Below are positions 24,303 to 32,236 of a stretch of DNA of 64,000 bases, in pieces; positions within the stretch are counted from its first letter, which is position 1; the number at the start of each line of letters is the position of its first letter. This DNA is from Streptomyces sp. NL15-2K. GTDB taxonomy: Bacteria > Actinomycetota > Actinomycetes > Streptomycetales > Streptomycetaceae. The notes under the pieces are model-generated. The model ran no database searches. It was not told the origin of the DNA and worked only from the letters and a program-made list of their open reading frames with translations. The stretch is taken from positions 558,001 to 622,000 of the forward strand of contig NZ_CP130630.1 in the NCBI RefSeq assembly GCF_030551255.1, in the 5' to 3' direction. Both the position numbers and the translations under genes were made by a program.

Positions 24303-24989
24303 TCAGCAGAAGAGCGGAAAGCGGTCGGCGTCGGCGCCCAGGGCGAGGCGTTCCGCGTCGGTGAGAGGTGCGCGACCGGTTGCGGCGCGCGCGTAGTGCT
24401 CATCGCTCCAGTCCAGCGGGACGGGCCGGCCCAGGAGGCCGTCCAGGGTGGCGCGCACGGCGGCCAGGGCACCCGGAGCGGGCCCCGGGGCACCGGGCAG
24501 CTCCCTGACGAGGTCGAGGTGGTGGATGGAGGCTTCGACGGCGAGGGTGAGCATCAGGTCGCCGGCGGTCAGGACATGGCCCTGGGTGGAGACGCGCCGG
24601 TCCGGCCGGGCCGCCTCGGCGGCTGTCACGGTGGCCGCCGCGGTCTCCAGGTACAGCTCCCGCAGCTGCCGGAAGTCGAGAAACATGCCGGCGCTCACCC
24701 GGGTCCAGCGCCGTCCGCCGGCCGCGCCGACCGGGTTCGGCGCCCAGTCCTGCCAGTAGGTGACGGCATCACGGTCGGGCGGCTCGGAGGCGGGCGTGTG
24801 CAGGGCGACCAGCGCGCGTTGGGCGTCCGCGAGGCAGTGGAACACCAGATCGCCTACCGCCCAGCCCGCGCAGCCCGTGGGCAGCCAGGACTCCTCGTCC
24901 CCGAGGGGCCGGACAACGGCCGCGAAGGCCTAGTAGGCGGCGCGCAGCACCCGCACCGGCTTCGTCTGCTTTCCTGGGTCCGCGGTCAT
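24303..24989 (-). pseudogene. Maleylpyruvate isomerase-like mycothiol-dependent enzyme, nonsense mutation
   Basis: From an ATG at 24989 the frame reads MTADPGKQTKPVRVLRAAY, then TAG (24932-24930), then continues AFAAVVRPLGDEESW and VGDLVFHCLADAQRAL to the stop at 24303. The protein has the DinB-like mycothiol-dependent maleylpyruvate isomerase N-terminal fold: the helix after the stop with GWAVGDLVFH supplies a typical metal-ligand His, and ASIHHLDLVREL a second. The length (228 codons) fits the family. Codon 20 is probably a mutated GAG, CAG or AAG. A restart at the GTG encoding the Val of VFHC would lose the first helix, so the gene is likely inactive. It is followed upstream by a small inverted-repeat element. 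Confidence 0.8.
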
Positions 24990-25002
24990 GGCGGCAGCCT
25001 AG

Positions 25003-25082
25003 GGCCTGTCGGCGGATCAGGTCGCAGGAAATCGGCGGCGCCAAATCACCCCGCGTCTGCGGCATGATCCGCCGGACAGGCC
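25003..25082. mobile_element. Short MITE-like inverted-repeat element, copy 3
   Basis: An 80-base element with near-perfect terminal inverted repeats: GGCCTGTCGGCGGATCA at the left and, on the other strand at the right end, GGCCTGTCCGGCGGATCA (one-base indel). The left flank is CTAG; the right flank is CTGA, a degenerate copy. The terminal GGCCTGT is shared with the elements at 2911 and 39260. It contains no gene but overlaps the last 12 codons and the stop of the membrane-protein gene beside it. Confidence 0.7.
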
Positions 25083-26242
25083 CTGAGGACGTCCGGACGG
25101 GAGCTCAACGCGGTTGTTCGCGGTACATCCGAGCCGTTGCGGTCGCCGGACCAGTCCGCCGTGCGGTTGGCCTCGGCCATCGGCCGGGCCGGCGCGTCCG
25201 TCGGCCGCTGCCACGCCAGACGCGCGATCAGGGCCGTCAACGCCGTCAAAGACGCGCACACGGCGACCGGGCCGACGAGCGAGGCAGGAGCCAGCATCAG
25301 GTCCAGCGCCCGGGACAGCCCGGCGGAACGCACCTTCTCCTCCAGCAGCTGCGCCGCGGCCACCGCAGCCGGCAGGACCACGGCCGCGACGAGCATCGGG
25401 GCAGCCGGCCGTATGGTCAGCACCAGCGCCAGAAGGACGCACCCGGCCGACACCGCGAGGGCGAATCCGTAGACCCGGACGGACTCACCGTTGCGGTGCA
25501 GCGGGAAACTGAGCGCTCCGCACACGGCGAGCGCCAGGACGACGAGCCAGGCCGGCCCGTACGCGGGGCTCGGCGCCCGGTCCGCCACCCGGTACCGCCG
25601 AGGTTGTGCGGTACGGGCGATCCGGCGGGCCTCGCGGACAGGCAGCGGGTCACCGTCCGCCTCGGGCCGTTCCTCGGCCCCCTCCGCCGGCGGTGCCGAC
25701 TCCGGCTCCGGCTGGTCAGCACGGGCCTGCCGTTCCTGCGCGAGCCGCCCTATCAGGTCCACCAGCTCCTCCACCGACCGGCCGGCGGCAGCCGCCCGCA
25801 CCGCCGCCTCACCGCAGTGCGGTTCCAGCGGTCTGCGGTGCAGCAACTCCAGCAGTCGGGTCACCTCCGCCACGGGGCGGCACTCGGCCGCCGCGCGGAT
25901 CGCCTCGTCCGCGCTGGCGGCGTCGCGCGGCGGCCGCGTCAACAGGGCCACCAGCCGGGTGACGTCCTCGACGGTCCGGCCCACGCCGGCCGCGCGGAGT
26001 GCGGCCATCGTGGCCTCGGCGTACTCGGGTGACTGCTCCAACAGCGTGATGAGGTGAGCGATGTCCACGAGCGGCCGGTCCGCCACGGCGGCGCGTACCA
26101 GTTCGCCGGTCGGATCGCCGTACGCGGCGTCGACCGGTTCGTTGGTACCGGCCGATTCGGTAGGGGCCGATCCAGTAGGGGCCGATTCGGTCCGGGATAT
26201 GGCGGCTTCGTTCGATTGGGCTGATGAAGAGCCGGTGGTCAT
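25046..26242 (-). CDS. Membrane protein with helical repeats; C-terminus provided by MITE
   Basis: A 398-residue protein. Residues 1-45 are Ser/Thr/Glu-rich. Residues 45-190 consist of about four helical repeats of some 35-40 residues, each resembling AVRAAAAGRSVEELVDLI (AVADRPLVDIAHLITLLEQ, RAAGVGRTVEDVTRLVALL, RAAAECRPVAEVTRLLELL). After a Pro/Glu linker, four or five membrane helices follow (about 255-370). The ATG at 26242 has GGAG upstream. The last residues (RACPADHAADAG) and the stop codon are encoded by the inverted-repeat element at 25003-25082, so the native C-terminus has been replaced or the gene truncated. Function unknown. Confidence 0.75.
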   Translation of the reverse strand: MTTGSSSAQSNEAAISRTESAPTGSAPTESAGTNEPVDAAYGDPTGELVRAAVADRPLVDIAHLITLLEQSPEYAEATMAALRAAGVGRTVEDVTRLVALLTRPPRDAASADEAIRAAAECRPVAEVTRLLELLHRRPLEPHCGEAAVRAAAAGRSVEELVDLIGRLAQERQARADQPEPESAPPAEGAEERPEADGDPLPVREARRIARTAQPRRYRVADRAPSPAYGPAWLVVLALAVCGALSFPLHRNGESVRVYGFALAVSAGCVLLALVLTIRPAAPMLVAAVVLPAAVAAAQLLEEKVRSAGLSRALDLMLAPASLVGPVAVCASLTALTALIARLAWQRPTDAPARPMAEANRTADWSGDRNGSDVPRTTALSSRPDVLRACPADHAADAG

Positions 26243-26521
26243 GCTCTGCTCCAGGGGAAGAGTGCGGCCGGTCCTGGCGCCCCCGACGCGCGAAACGCGA
26301 CGTTGATGACCATTACTAGGCGTCCCCGCCCCGGCGCGCCACTCGGGTGATCCACAGGAATGAGTGCCTGCCCCCGCCGAGCCCCGCACGAGCGGGCCGC
26401 CACCGACGTTCTGACAGGCGTTCGGAAGTACCCGGACGCTCCAGCAGGCTATGCCGGCGCCAAATACGGGAATCCGACAAGCAGCGCACGCATCGCGGCG
26501 CATCGGCTTGAGGAGGCCGCC

Positions 26522-26821
26522 GTGGATTCGACCACAGCAGTCATCGTCGTCGTCGCGCTTCTCGCGGCACTCGCACTGGCCGTCGCCGTCCTGCTGCTGG
26601 TCCGGCTGGTCCGGGCCCGGCGCAGCCTGCGGCGTGCGGGTCTGCCGACCGGGCCGCGCTGGGTCTTCTGGGGCGCCCTGCTGTACTTCGTGCTGCCCAC
26701 CGACGTGTTGCCGGATCCGGTGTACCTGGACGACATCGGTGTCCTGCTCCTCGCGCTGCGCTCTCTGCGCGGCTCCCCGGCGGGCGCGGAGCACCGCTCC
26801 GACCATGACTACGTACCGTGA
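26522..26821 (+). CDS. YkvA-family (DUF1232) small membrane protein
   Basis: A 99-residue protein. Residues 5-28 are a membrane helix (AVIVVVALLAALALAVAVLLL); residues 50-85 carry the DUF1232 signature: a second hydrophobic segment followed by LPTDVLPDPVYLDDIGVLLLAL, equivalent to the PxDLIPD...YLDD motif of YkvA proteins. The role of the family is unknown. The GTG at 26522 is preferred because TTGAGGAGG precedes it by five bases; the longer frame to 26360 has no support. It precedes the graspetide pair by 119 bases but is probably a separate unit. Confidence 0.82.
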   Translation: MDSTTAVIVVVALLAALALAVAVLLLVRLVRARRSLRRAGLPTGPRWVFWGALLYFVLPTDVLPDPVYLDDIGVLLLALRSLRGSPAGAEHRSDHDYVP

Positions 26822-26940
26822 GGCAACCATTCATCCGTTCGATTCGTATAACTCTCTGGAAGCCCGAGGAAGTCGGCGGACCGAACGAGGCCGCAGGGTG
26901 ACCGTCGTTTGATCGCAGCACCACCGGCGAGGGAGAGACG

Positions 26941-27132
26941 ATGCAACCGTTCGCGCTCAACTACGCACGTCCGGCAGCGGAGTTGGAGGCCACCACTCCG
27001 TATTTCTACGACTCCGGACTGCAGTTGAACGTGTTGTTCGACGGGCGGATAGCCGCCTGCGACCACGGCCTGATGAGGGAGTTGGGGACCACGACCTCCA
27101 CCGCGGGCTCCAAGACACACTTCGACGACTGA
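26941..27132 (+). CDS. Graspetide (ATP-grasp RiPP) precursor peptide
   Basis: A 63-residue peptide of the putative ATP-grasp target family (TIGR04186 type). The leader carries the characteristic opening PFALNYARPA (3-12) and the PYFYDSGLQLNV element (20-31), which normally docks to the ATP-grasp enzyme. The core after G49 reads TTTSTAGSKTHFDD: hydroxyl or amino donors T50-T52, S53, T54, S57, K58 and T59 and only two acidic acceptors, D62 and D63. At most two omega-ester or omega-amide rings are therefore possible, unless leader acids take part. GGGAGAG precedes the ATG. The maturase gene starts 16 bases after the stop. Confidence 0.88.
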   Translation: MQPFALNYARPAAELEATTPYFYDSGLQLNVLFDGRIAACDHGLMRELGTTTSTAGSKTHFDD

Positions 27133-27148
27133 ACACGGGCACCCGACC

Positions 27149-28132
27149 ATGACCGTGTTGATTCTTACCTGCGAAGAGGACGTGACCGCCGACATGGTGG
27201 TCGTGCACCTCAACGCGACGGGGGTTCCAGTGGTCCGGCTCGACCCCGCCGATCTGACCGGCGGTGTCGCGCTGTCCGGGGAGTACGTGCACGGGACGTT
27301 CCGGGGCCATCTGTCGGCCGCCGGCCGCCTGGTGAGCATCGGCGGACTGCGGTCCGTCTGGGTGCGCAGGCCGGGAACGCCGGCCGCGCGGGCGGCCGCG
27401 CCGTCCGCCTGGCTGACCGAGGAGGCCTCCCAGGCCCTCTACGGCATGCTCCGCGGCTGTGACGCGCGCTGGATGAATCACCCCGACGCGGCCCGCCGGG
27501 CCCGCCACAAGCCCTGGCAGCTGCGACTGGCCCAGCGCTGCGGCCTGCCCGTGCCGGCCACCCTCATCACGACGTTCCCGCAGGCGGCACGGGAGTTCGC
27601 GGAACGCTATCCGGACCTGGTGGTCAAACCGGTCTCCGGCGCCCATCCGCAGGATCCGCCCCGGGCGGTGCCGACCAGCCGGGTCGCCCCGGACACCGAC
27701 TTCGCCGCCGTCGCCTACGGCCCCACCCTGCTCCAACGGCGCGTCGCCAAGCGGGCCGACATCCGCCTCACGGCTGTGGGCGAGCGGCTGCTGGCCGCCC
27801 GCAAGGCCGGCCCCGACGACGCGGATCCCGACGAAGTGGACGTCCGCTTCGCCACGGACGGCTCGTCCTGGCGTCCCACCGACGTTCCGCCGCGGGTCGC
27901 CACAGCCGTCCGGGCGTATCTGCGGGCCGCCGAACTGGCCTACGGCGCCTTCGACTTCGCCGAGGACCCGGACGGCACCTGGTGGTTCCTGGAGTGCAAC
28001 CAGTCGGGGCAGTTCGGATTCATCGAGGTGGAGACGGGCCAGCCGATCGCCCGCGCCATCGCCGAGTGGCTGGCCCGGCCGGGCCCACCGCCGCAGGCCC
28101 ACGCCAACGGCGCGAACACGGCGGTCCGCTGA
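27149..28132 (+). CDS. ATP-grasp graspetide maturase (SAV_5884 type)
   Basis: A 327-residue ATP-grasp ligase of the RiPP maturase type (TIGR04187), expected to activate Asp side chains of the precursor core by phosphorylation and join them to Thr/Ser/Lys side chains as macrolactones or macrolactams. Visible features: an N-terminal pre-ATP-grasp domain (LILTCEEDVTADMVVVHLNATG), SVWVRRPG, the MNHPDAARRARHKPWQLRLAQRCGLPVPAT stretch typical of the family, VVKPVSGAHPQ (ATP-binding Lys) and the metal-binding WFLECNQSGQFGFIE. It is coupled to the precursor, with no clear independent promoter. No methyltransferase or protease of the kind often found beside such pairs is present within the following 2 kb. 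Confidence 0.9.
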   Translation: MTVLILTCEEDVTADMVVVHLNATGVPVVRLDPADLTGGVALSGEYVHGTFRGHLSAAGRLVSIGGLRSVWVRRPGTPAARAAAPSAWLTEEASQALYGMLRGCDARWMNHPDAARRARHKPWQLRLAQRCGLPVPATLITTFPQAAREFAERYPDLVVKPVSGAHPQDPPRAVPTSRVAPDTDFAAVAYGPTLLQRRVAKRADIRLTAVGERLLAARKAGPDDADPDEVDVRFATDGSSWRPTDVPPRVATAVRAYLRAAELAYGAFDFAEDPDGTWWFLECNQSGQFGFIEVETGQPIARAIAEWLARPGPPPQAHANGANTAVR

Positions 28133-28140
28133 GCCCGTTG

Positions 28141-28353
28141 TCAGTGCGGCCGCGGGCCGGGCAGGGCCGCCCGCTGCCAGCCCGCGCCCGGGGAGGCCGG
28201 GCGGTCGGCGGGGAGGCCGGGAGCGTGGGACTGCAGCGGTCGCATGACGTACTCCAGTTCCCTGCTCACACGCTCGGCCTCCCTGCGTGTCTGAGTGGGG
28301 ACGTCGCCATGCTCGGCGACGAGTCGGTCGTAGATGGGGGAATCCTGGAACAC
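28141..28353 (-). CDS. Small hypothetical protein
   Basis: A 70-residue protein starting at a GTG (MFQDSPIYDRLVAEHGDVPTQTRREAERVSRELEYVM) after a GAAAGG-like site. The first 40 residues look like a real helical domain; the rest is Pro/Ala/Gly-rich. It ends eight bases from the graspetide maturase stop, converging with it. No family is recognised. Composition and position support a real gene, but the evidence is thin; a link to the graspetide pair is possible but unsupported. Confidence 0.5.
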   Translation of the reverse strand: MFQDSPIYDRLVAEHGDVPTQTRREAERVSRELEYVMRPLQSHAPGLPADRPASPGAGWQRAALPGPRPH

Positions 28354-28479
28354 CCGTCAACACGCCTTTCGTGTCACAGCCCATGCACATGGGCACGGCT
28401 GCCGAGTCTAGGCGCCCCCGCACACCGACATGTGCATTCGAGTGGTGGGCTTGACACAGGGCGCGTGTGCGCTCCGCGG

Positions 28480-28935
28480 TCAGGCCCCCGTCGTGGAGCC
28501 GGGCCGGACGATCATGAGGACGGTGACCGTCGCCCACAGCAGGTTGAACAGGCCCGTGAACATGGCGAGTTGGACGGTGCTGCCGCGCTCCACAGGCTGG
28601 TGCGCGGTCAGTCGGCCGAGGAGTTCGTCCTGTCGGGGCAGCACGAAGGCGACCAGGATCCCGGCGGCCGCGGCGGTCAGGGCGATGGACGTGACGAGCC
28701 AGCCACTGCCCAGGACGCCCATCGCCAGCGCGGTGGCGAATCCGAGGAGGGGTACGGCGAGGCCGATGCCGGAGTAGACCCGGCAGATACGGTGCAGCAG
28801 CCGCACGGTGCCGACCCCGTCCGGGACCGCGAGGGCGCGACGCGCGGCCGGCGGGAACATGCTGGCCGCGACGGTGACGGGGCCGACGGCGACGATGGCG
28901 GCCAGGACGTGCAGGGTCAGCAGGAACTTGGTCAT
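28480..28935 (-). CDS. DUF2269-like membrane protein
   Basis: A 151-residue protein with four hydrophobic helices (about 4-28, 50-75, 80-105, 122-145). The opening FLLTLHVLAAIVAVGPVTVAASMFPPA, with a His in the first helix, resembles DUF2269 (predicted integral membrane) proteins. The loop LPRQDELLGRL is cytoplasmic. Function unknown. The gene is divergent from the GlxA-type regulator, sharing a 203-base intergenic region, so control by that regulator is plausible but not shown by any recognised operator. Confidence 0.75.
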   Translation of the reverse strand: MTKFLLTLHVLAAIVAVGPVTVAASMFPPAARRALAVPDGVGTVRLLHRICRVYSGIGLAVPLLGFATALAMGVLGSGWLVTSIALTAAAAGILVAFVLPRQDELLGRLTAHQPVERGSTVQLAMFTGLFNLLWATVTVLMIVRPGSTTGA

Positions 28936-29138
28936 CGGGTGGGGTGTCTCCCTGTGCTGCGATCAGCGGTGTCCGGCCCACCCTAGGAATCCCGCGAGTG
29001 ACCACACAGGGGCCGAAACGACAGGTTTCAACGGATTCTCGCCAACCCGTCCATCAGGCCTTCCCTCTGCGGCCTCTGCGGCCGATGGGCTGTACAGGGC
29101 TCATGCCGCATGGCGAGAACCTGCCTATCGTGGTGTTC

Positions 29139-30116
29139 ATGCATACGGTGGCGATCCTGGTCCTCGATCAAGTGGTGCCGTTCGACATGGCCGCGCCCAT
29201 GACGGTGTTCGACTGGACACGGCTGCCCGACGGCCGCCGCCCCTACCGGGTGCGGCTGTGCGCCGAGTCGCCGGAGGTGCGCGCGGACGGGGACGGTTTC
29301 GCCCTGCGGGTGGAGCGGGGACTCGAGGCGCTGGCGGACGCCGACACGATCATCGTGCCGGGCTGCTCCGAGGAGGCCGGTCCGCCCTCCGCCGACGTCG
29401 TGGCGGCGCTGCGGCGGGCCGCCGAGGCCGGCACCAGGATCGCGTCCGTGTGCGTGGGGGCGTTCGTGCTGGCGGAGGCCGGACTGCTGGACGGCTTGCG
29501 GGCCACCACCCACTGGGTGGCCGCCGATGTGCTGGCGCGGCGCTATCCGCGTGTCGAGGTGCAGCCGGACGTGCTGTACGTCGACAACGGGCAGATCCTC
29601 ACCTCGGCCGGAGCCGCCGCGGCCTTGGACATGTGCCTGCACATGATCCGGAGGGACCTGGGGTCGGCCGTCGCCGCGCACGCCGCCCGGATGTCCGTCA
29701 TGCCGCTGGAACGGGAGGGCGGGCAGGCGCAGTTCATCGTGCACGAGCACCCGCCCCTGCCGCGCGGTTCAAGTCTCGAACCACTTCTGGAGTGGATCGA
29801 GGACAACCTCGCCCACGACGTCACCCTGGGGGCGATGGCGGCCCGCTCGGGGATGAGCGAGCGCACCTTCAGCCGTCGTTTCCGTGAGCAGACGGGCACC
29901 ACGCCGTTGCAGTGGCTGCTGCGGGCGCGCGTACGGCGGGCCCAGTACCTGCTGGAGAACAGCGACCACCCGGTGGAACGGATCGCGGGACAGGCGGGGT
30001 TCGGTTCACCCACCGCGTTCCGCGAACGGTTCCGCCGGGTGGTCGGCACCACTCCGCAGAACTACCGTGCCGCCTTCCAGGGCAGGAACGAAGTCGTCCC
30101 GGCCGCACGCCCCTGA
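29139..30116 (+). CDS. GlxA-family AraC-type transcriptional regulator
   Basis: A 325-residue regulator with an N-terminal DJ-1/PfpI-like domain (about 1-170: VAILVLDQVVPFDMAAPM, DTIIVPGCSE, SVCVGAFVLAEAGLLDG, TTHWVAAD) and a C-terminal AraC DNA-binding domain (about 215-315: WIEDNLAHDVTLGAMAARSGMSERTFSRRFREQTG, VERIAGQAGFGSPTAFRERFRR). The cysteine in SVCVGAF is the nucleophile-elbow residue of DJ-1 folds, used here for ligand sensing. The ATG at 29139 begins the domain exactly; upstream in-frame codons are not needed. Target genes are unknown; the divergent DUF2269-like gene is the first candidate. Confidence 0.9.
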   Translation: MHTVAILVLDQVVPFDMAAPMTVFDWTRLPDGRRPYRVRLCAESPEVRADGDGFALRVERGLEALADADTIIVPGCSEEAGPPSADVVAALRRAAEAGTRIASVCVGAFVLAEAGLLDGLRATTHWVAADVLARRYPRVEVQPDVLYVDNGQILTSAGAAAALDMCLHMIRRDLGSAVAAHAARMSVMPLEREGGQAQFIVHEHPPLPRGSSLEPLLEWIEDNLAHDVTLGAMAARSGMSERTFSRRFREQTGTTPLQWLLRARVRRAQYLLENSDHPVERIAGQAGFGSPTAFRERFRRVVGTTPQNYRAAFQGRNEVVPAARP

Positions 30117-30143
30117 ACGGCGTACGGCCGGAACGACGCGGCG

Positions 30144-30401
30144 TCACACGGCCAGCCGCAGCCTGTTCTCCTCGTCAGGGTCCGTCGCGCAGGCACCCGG
30201 GCGCGCGGCCTCCATCAGCAGGGCGTCGGCCTTGGCGACCGCGTCGTAAATGTCGCTCGTACCCATCATCACGCACAGCGTGTAACTGACGTCCGCCAGT
30301 TCACGTGCCGTCGCCTTCCTCTCCCTCTCCGCCTGAGCGATCCGCAGCGATGCGTACCGAGTCAGCAGCTTTCTGACGACCTTGGGGTCCGGAACGAGCA
30401 C
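30144..30401 (-). CDS. DUF5133 domain protein
   Basis: An 85-residue soluble protein matching DUF5133, a short family found in Streptomyces: MLVPDPKVVRKLLTRYASLRIAQAERE, RELADVSYTLCVMMGTSDIYDAVAKADALL. Two long helices separated by a Cys-containing turn are predicted. The GTG at 30401 has AGAGAGGGG upstream; a longer frame to 30491 has no site. Function unknown. Converges with the GlxA-type regulator. Confidence 0.82.
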   Translation of the reverse strand: MLVPDPKVVRKLLTRYASLRIAQAERERKATARELADVSYTLCVMMGTSDIYDAVAKADALLMEAARPGACATDPDEENRLRLAV

Positions 30402-30559
30402 GTAGCGCCCCTCTCTCGAGTTTTCGCTGCGTATGCCCGATCCGTGCCGGACCATGCGCCCGAGCCGCTGTCCGGGGCGCATTTGGCGCAAAACCGTTAC
30501 TTCCCGTCCTGCGCTCCCCGTGCGCCGTCAGGCGACCTGCGTCGTTCTGGTGGGAGGTG

Positions 30560-31105
30560 TCACACGCCCAGCGTGCGGGCGAGTTCCGTCGTGGCGCGGG
30601 CGATCTCGGTGTCCTCCTCGGTCATCAGCCGCCGCAGGGCGCCGCGCCGTTCGTGGACGGCCTGCCGCGCGGCGCGCTCCCACACCACGTGGTTCTCGCG
30701 GTGGTTGAGCAGCTTGGGATAGACGGCGGCCGTGCTCTCCCACTGCCGGGCGTCGGCGATGCTCTTGAGCAGCTGGATGATCTCCGCGCGGCAGGTGACG
30801 TGGGGCCGCTGGACGAGTTCCCAGAGGAAGGGGACGGTGGCGGCGGTGGCTTGCTCGACCACGAAGCCGTACTGGCAGATACGGCCCCGCAGTTCACCCA
30901 GTGCGGTCCGGGCGGTGTCGGCGTCGCCCCGGGCGACGCGGTCGAGGAGCAGCGGGATGGCCGCCGCACAGCCGGTGGAGTCCTGGATCTCGCGCCACGG
31001 CACCCGGTCCAGGCCCGTCAGGGGCGTGGTCCTGGCCGCCCCGGTGGGCGACACGAGGTGGTCGGTGCGCTCGGTGCTCGGCTGGTGCTCGGGAGCGGTG
31101 CGCAT
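30560..31105 (-). CDS. Helical (HEAT-like) hypothetical protein
   Basis: A 181-residue soluble protein. Residues 35-175 form a chain of paired helices (AIPLLLDRVARGDADTARTALGELRGRI; ATAATVPFLWELVQRPHV; RAEIIQLLKSIADARQWE; VVWERAARQAVHERRGALRRLM), which looks like HEAT/ARM-type repeats that bind other proteins. The ATG at 31105 is chosen because GGAAAGG precedes it; an earlier ATG at 31132 has no such site. It lies immediately downstream of the RsbW-like gene on the same strand, so the two are probably one transcript. Function unknown. Confidence 0.65.
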   Translation of the reverse strand: MRTAPEHQPSTERTDHLVSPTGAARTTPLTGLDRVPWREIQDSTGCAAAIPLLLDRVARGDADTARTALGELRGRICQYGFVVEQATAATVPFLWELVQRPHVTCRAEIIQLLKSIADARQWESTAAVYPKLLNHRENHVVWERAARQAVHERRGALRRLMTEEDTEIARATTELARTLGV

Positions 31106-31133
31106 GGCGTGGGGCCTTTCCGCGGCGGTCATG

Positions 31134-31721
31134 TCAGCGGGGAGGGCAGGTCGACAACCTGGCCCAGATGGTCTTGCCGGCCGGGGGCGTGAGGGCCCAG
31201 CCCCACTCCTCGGCCAAGGCGTCGACGATGCACAGGCCACGGCCGTGCTCCCGCAGGTCGGAGCCGTCGGTGGCCGGGTACCCGGGCGGGTTGTCGCCCG
31301 AGTCGGAGACGGTGAGCATCACGTGGGCGGGATCGAGCAGCAGGCCGAGCCACACCTCCGTCTCGCTCGCCGGGAGCCGGGGCATGGCGTGAACCACGGC
31401 ATTGGCCGCGAGTTCGGTGATCACGAGGGCGGCGTCGTCGCTGTGACGGTCGAGCGACCAGCCGTGCAACGTGTCCCGGATGAAGGACCGGGCCTCGGCG
31501 AAGCCTTCCCCGCTGCACCTGATGCGCAGTGTGGCACGGTCCGCGGTGTCGCTCGGGTCCACGGATCTCAGGGGCGGTTGCTCACTCGGGTCCACCGATC
31601 GCGGCCGCGGCGGGAGTCCGCCGGTCACGGCCGCTCCACCTGCCCCGGGCAGCGCCTCGCCGGGCTGCCGGAGTACGTGGTTCGCAGGTGATGACACGGC
31701 ATCTCCCTGATGCGACGTCAA
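31134..31721 (-). CDS. RsbW-like ATP-binding protein (HATPase_c_2)
   Basis: A 195-residue protein with a Ser/Pro-rich first 60 residues and an anti-sigma-factor-type GHKL ATPase domain after that: N-box ALVITELAANAVVHAM, G1 box TVSDSGDNPPG, G2 box EHGRGLCIVDALAEEWGWA. Such stand-alone kinases phosphorylate anti-anti-sigma factors or act as regulators in Streptomyces. It is divergent from the DUF397 gene and close to an XRE regulator; this trio is a recurring Streptomyces module. A direct-repeat/palindrome site lies in the shared intergenic region. Confidence 0.88.
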   Translation of the reverse strand: MTSHQGDAVSSPANHVLRQPGEALPGAGGAAVTGGLPPRPRSVDPSEQPPLRSVDPSDTADRATLRIRCSGEGFAEARSFIRDTLHGWSLDRHSDDAALVITELAANAVVHAMPRLPASETEVWLGLLLDPAHVMLTVSDSGDNPPGYPATDGSDLREHGRGLCIVDALAEEWGWALTPPAGKTIWARLSTCPPR

Positions 31722-31780
31722 GGGGGAGCGTCATCACGAGGGTTGACGCCGCAGCTATTATCCACGCTGACAGCGTCCGC

Positions 31781-31806
31781 GTGCAATTGCACGAGAAATT
31801 GCACGA
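31781..31806. promoter_or_regulatory. Palindrome and direct repeat AATTGCACGA x2
   Basis: GTGCAATTGCAC (31781-31792) is a perfect 12-bp palindrome, and AATTGCACGA occurs twice with a 12-base period (31785-31794 and 31797-31806). The site lies between the divergent RsbW-like and DUF397 genes, about 100 bases before the latter's start, and is a good candidate operator for the XRE regulator encoded beside it. Confidence 0.6.
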
Positions 31807-31906
31807 AAGACGAGTGGGGCGGGAGGGGCCGCGGAAACGCGGTCCGTCCCTTCCCGGAGGCCGGGCACGGTGCCCGGCGGGGAACGTGAACAGCAAGGAG
31901 ACTGCG

Positions 31907-32137
31907 GTGCCACCAGTGCAGAACGGAGTGCGGGCGAGTTCGTTGGACGCCTGCTGGATCAAGAGCCGGCACAGCAACGCCGAGGGCAACTGTGTCGAAG
32001 TGGCAGCTCTGGTCGGCGGGAGCATCGCGCTGCGCAACTCCCGCGACCCCGACGGCCCGGCGCTCGTCTACACGCCGGCCGAGGTCGCGGCGTTCCTCGC
32101 CGGTGCGAAGGACGGCGAGTTCGACCACCTGCTGTGA
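31907..32137 (+). CDS. DUF397 protein
   Basis: A 76-residue protein with the full DUF397 pattern: a WIKSRHSNAEGNCVEVA start, IALRNSRDPDGPALVYTPAEVAAFLAGAKDGEFDHLL end. These small acidic proteins are encoded beside XRE-DUF5753 regulators and are thought to modulate or be controlled by them. The GTG at 31907 follows AAGGAG by six bases; the longer frame has no site. The XRE gene follows after 99 bases on the same strand. Confidence 0.92.
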   Translation: MPPVQNGVRASSLDACWIKSRHSNAEGNCVEVAALVGGSIALRNSRDPDGPALVYTPAEVAAFLAGAKDGEFDHLL

Positions 32138-32236
32138 TCGGGAGGCCGACTCCCTTGCGTACACGGGTGGATGCGGTGAGGCACGGCGGGGTGCGATAAT
32201 GTGGGTCGCCTCTATGCCGCTTTACTGGGAGTCAGG

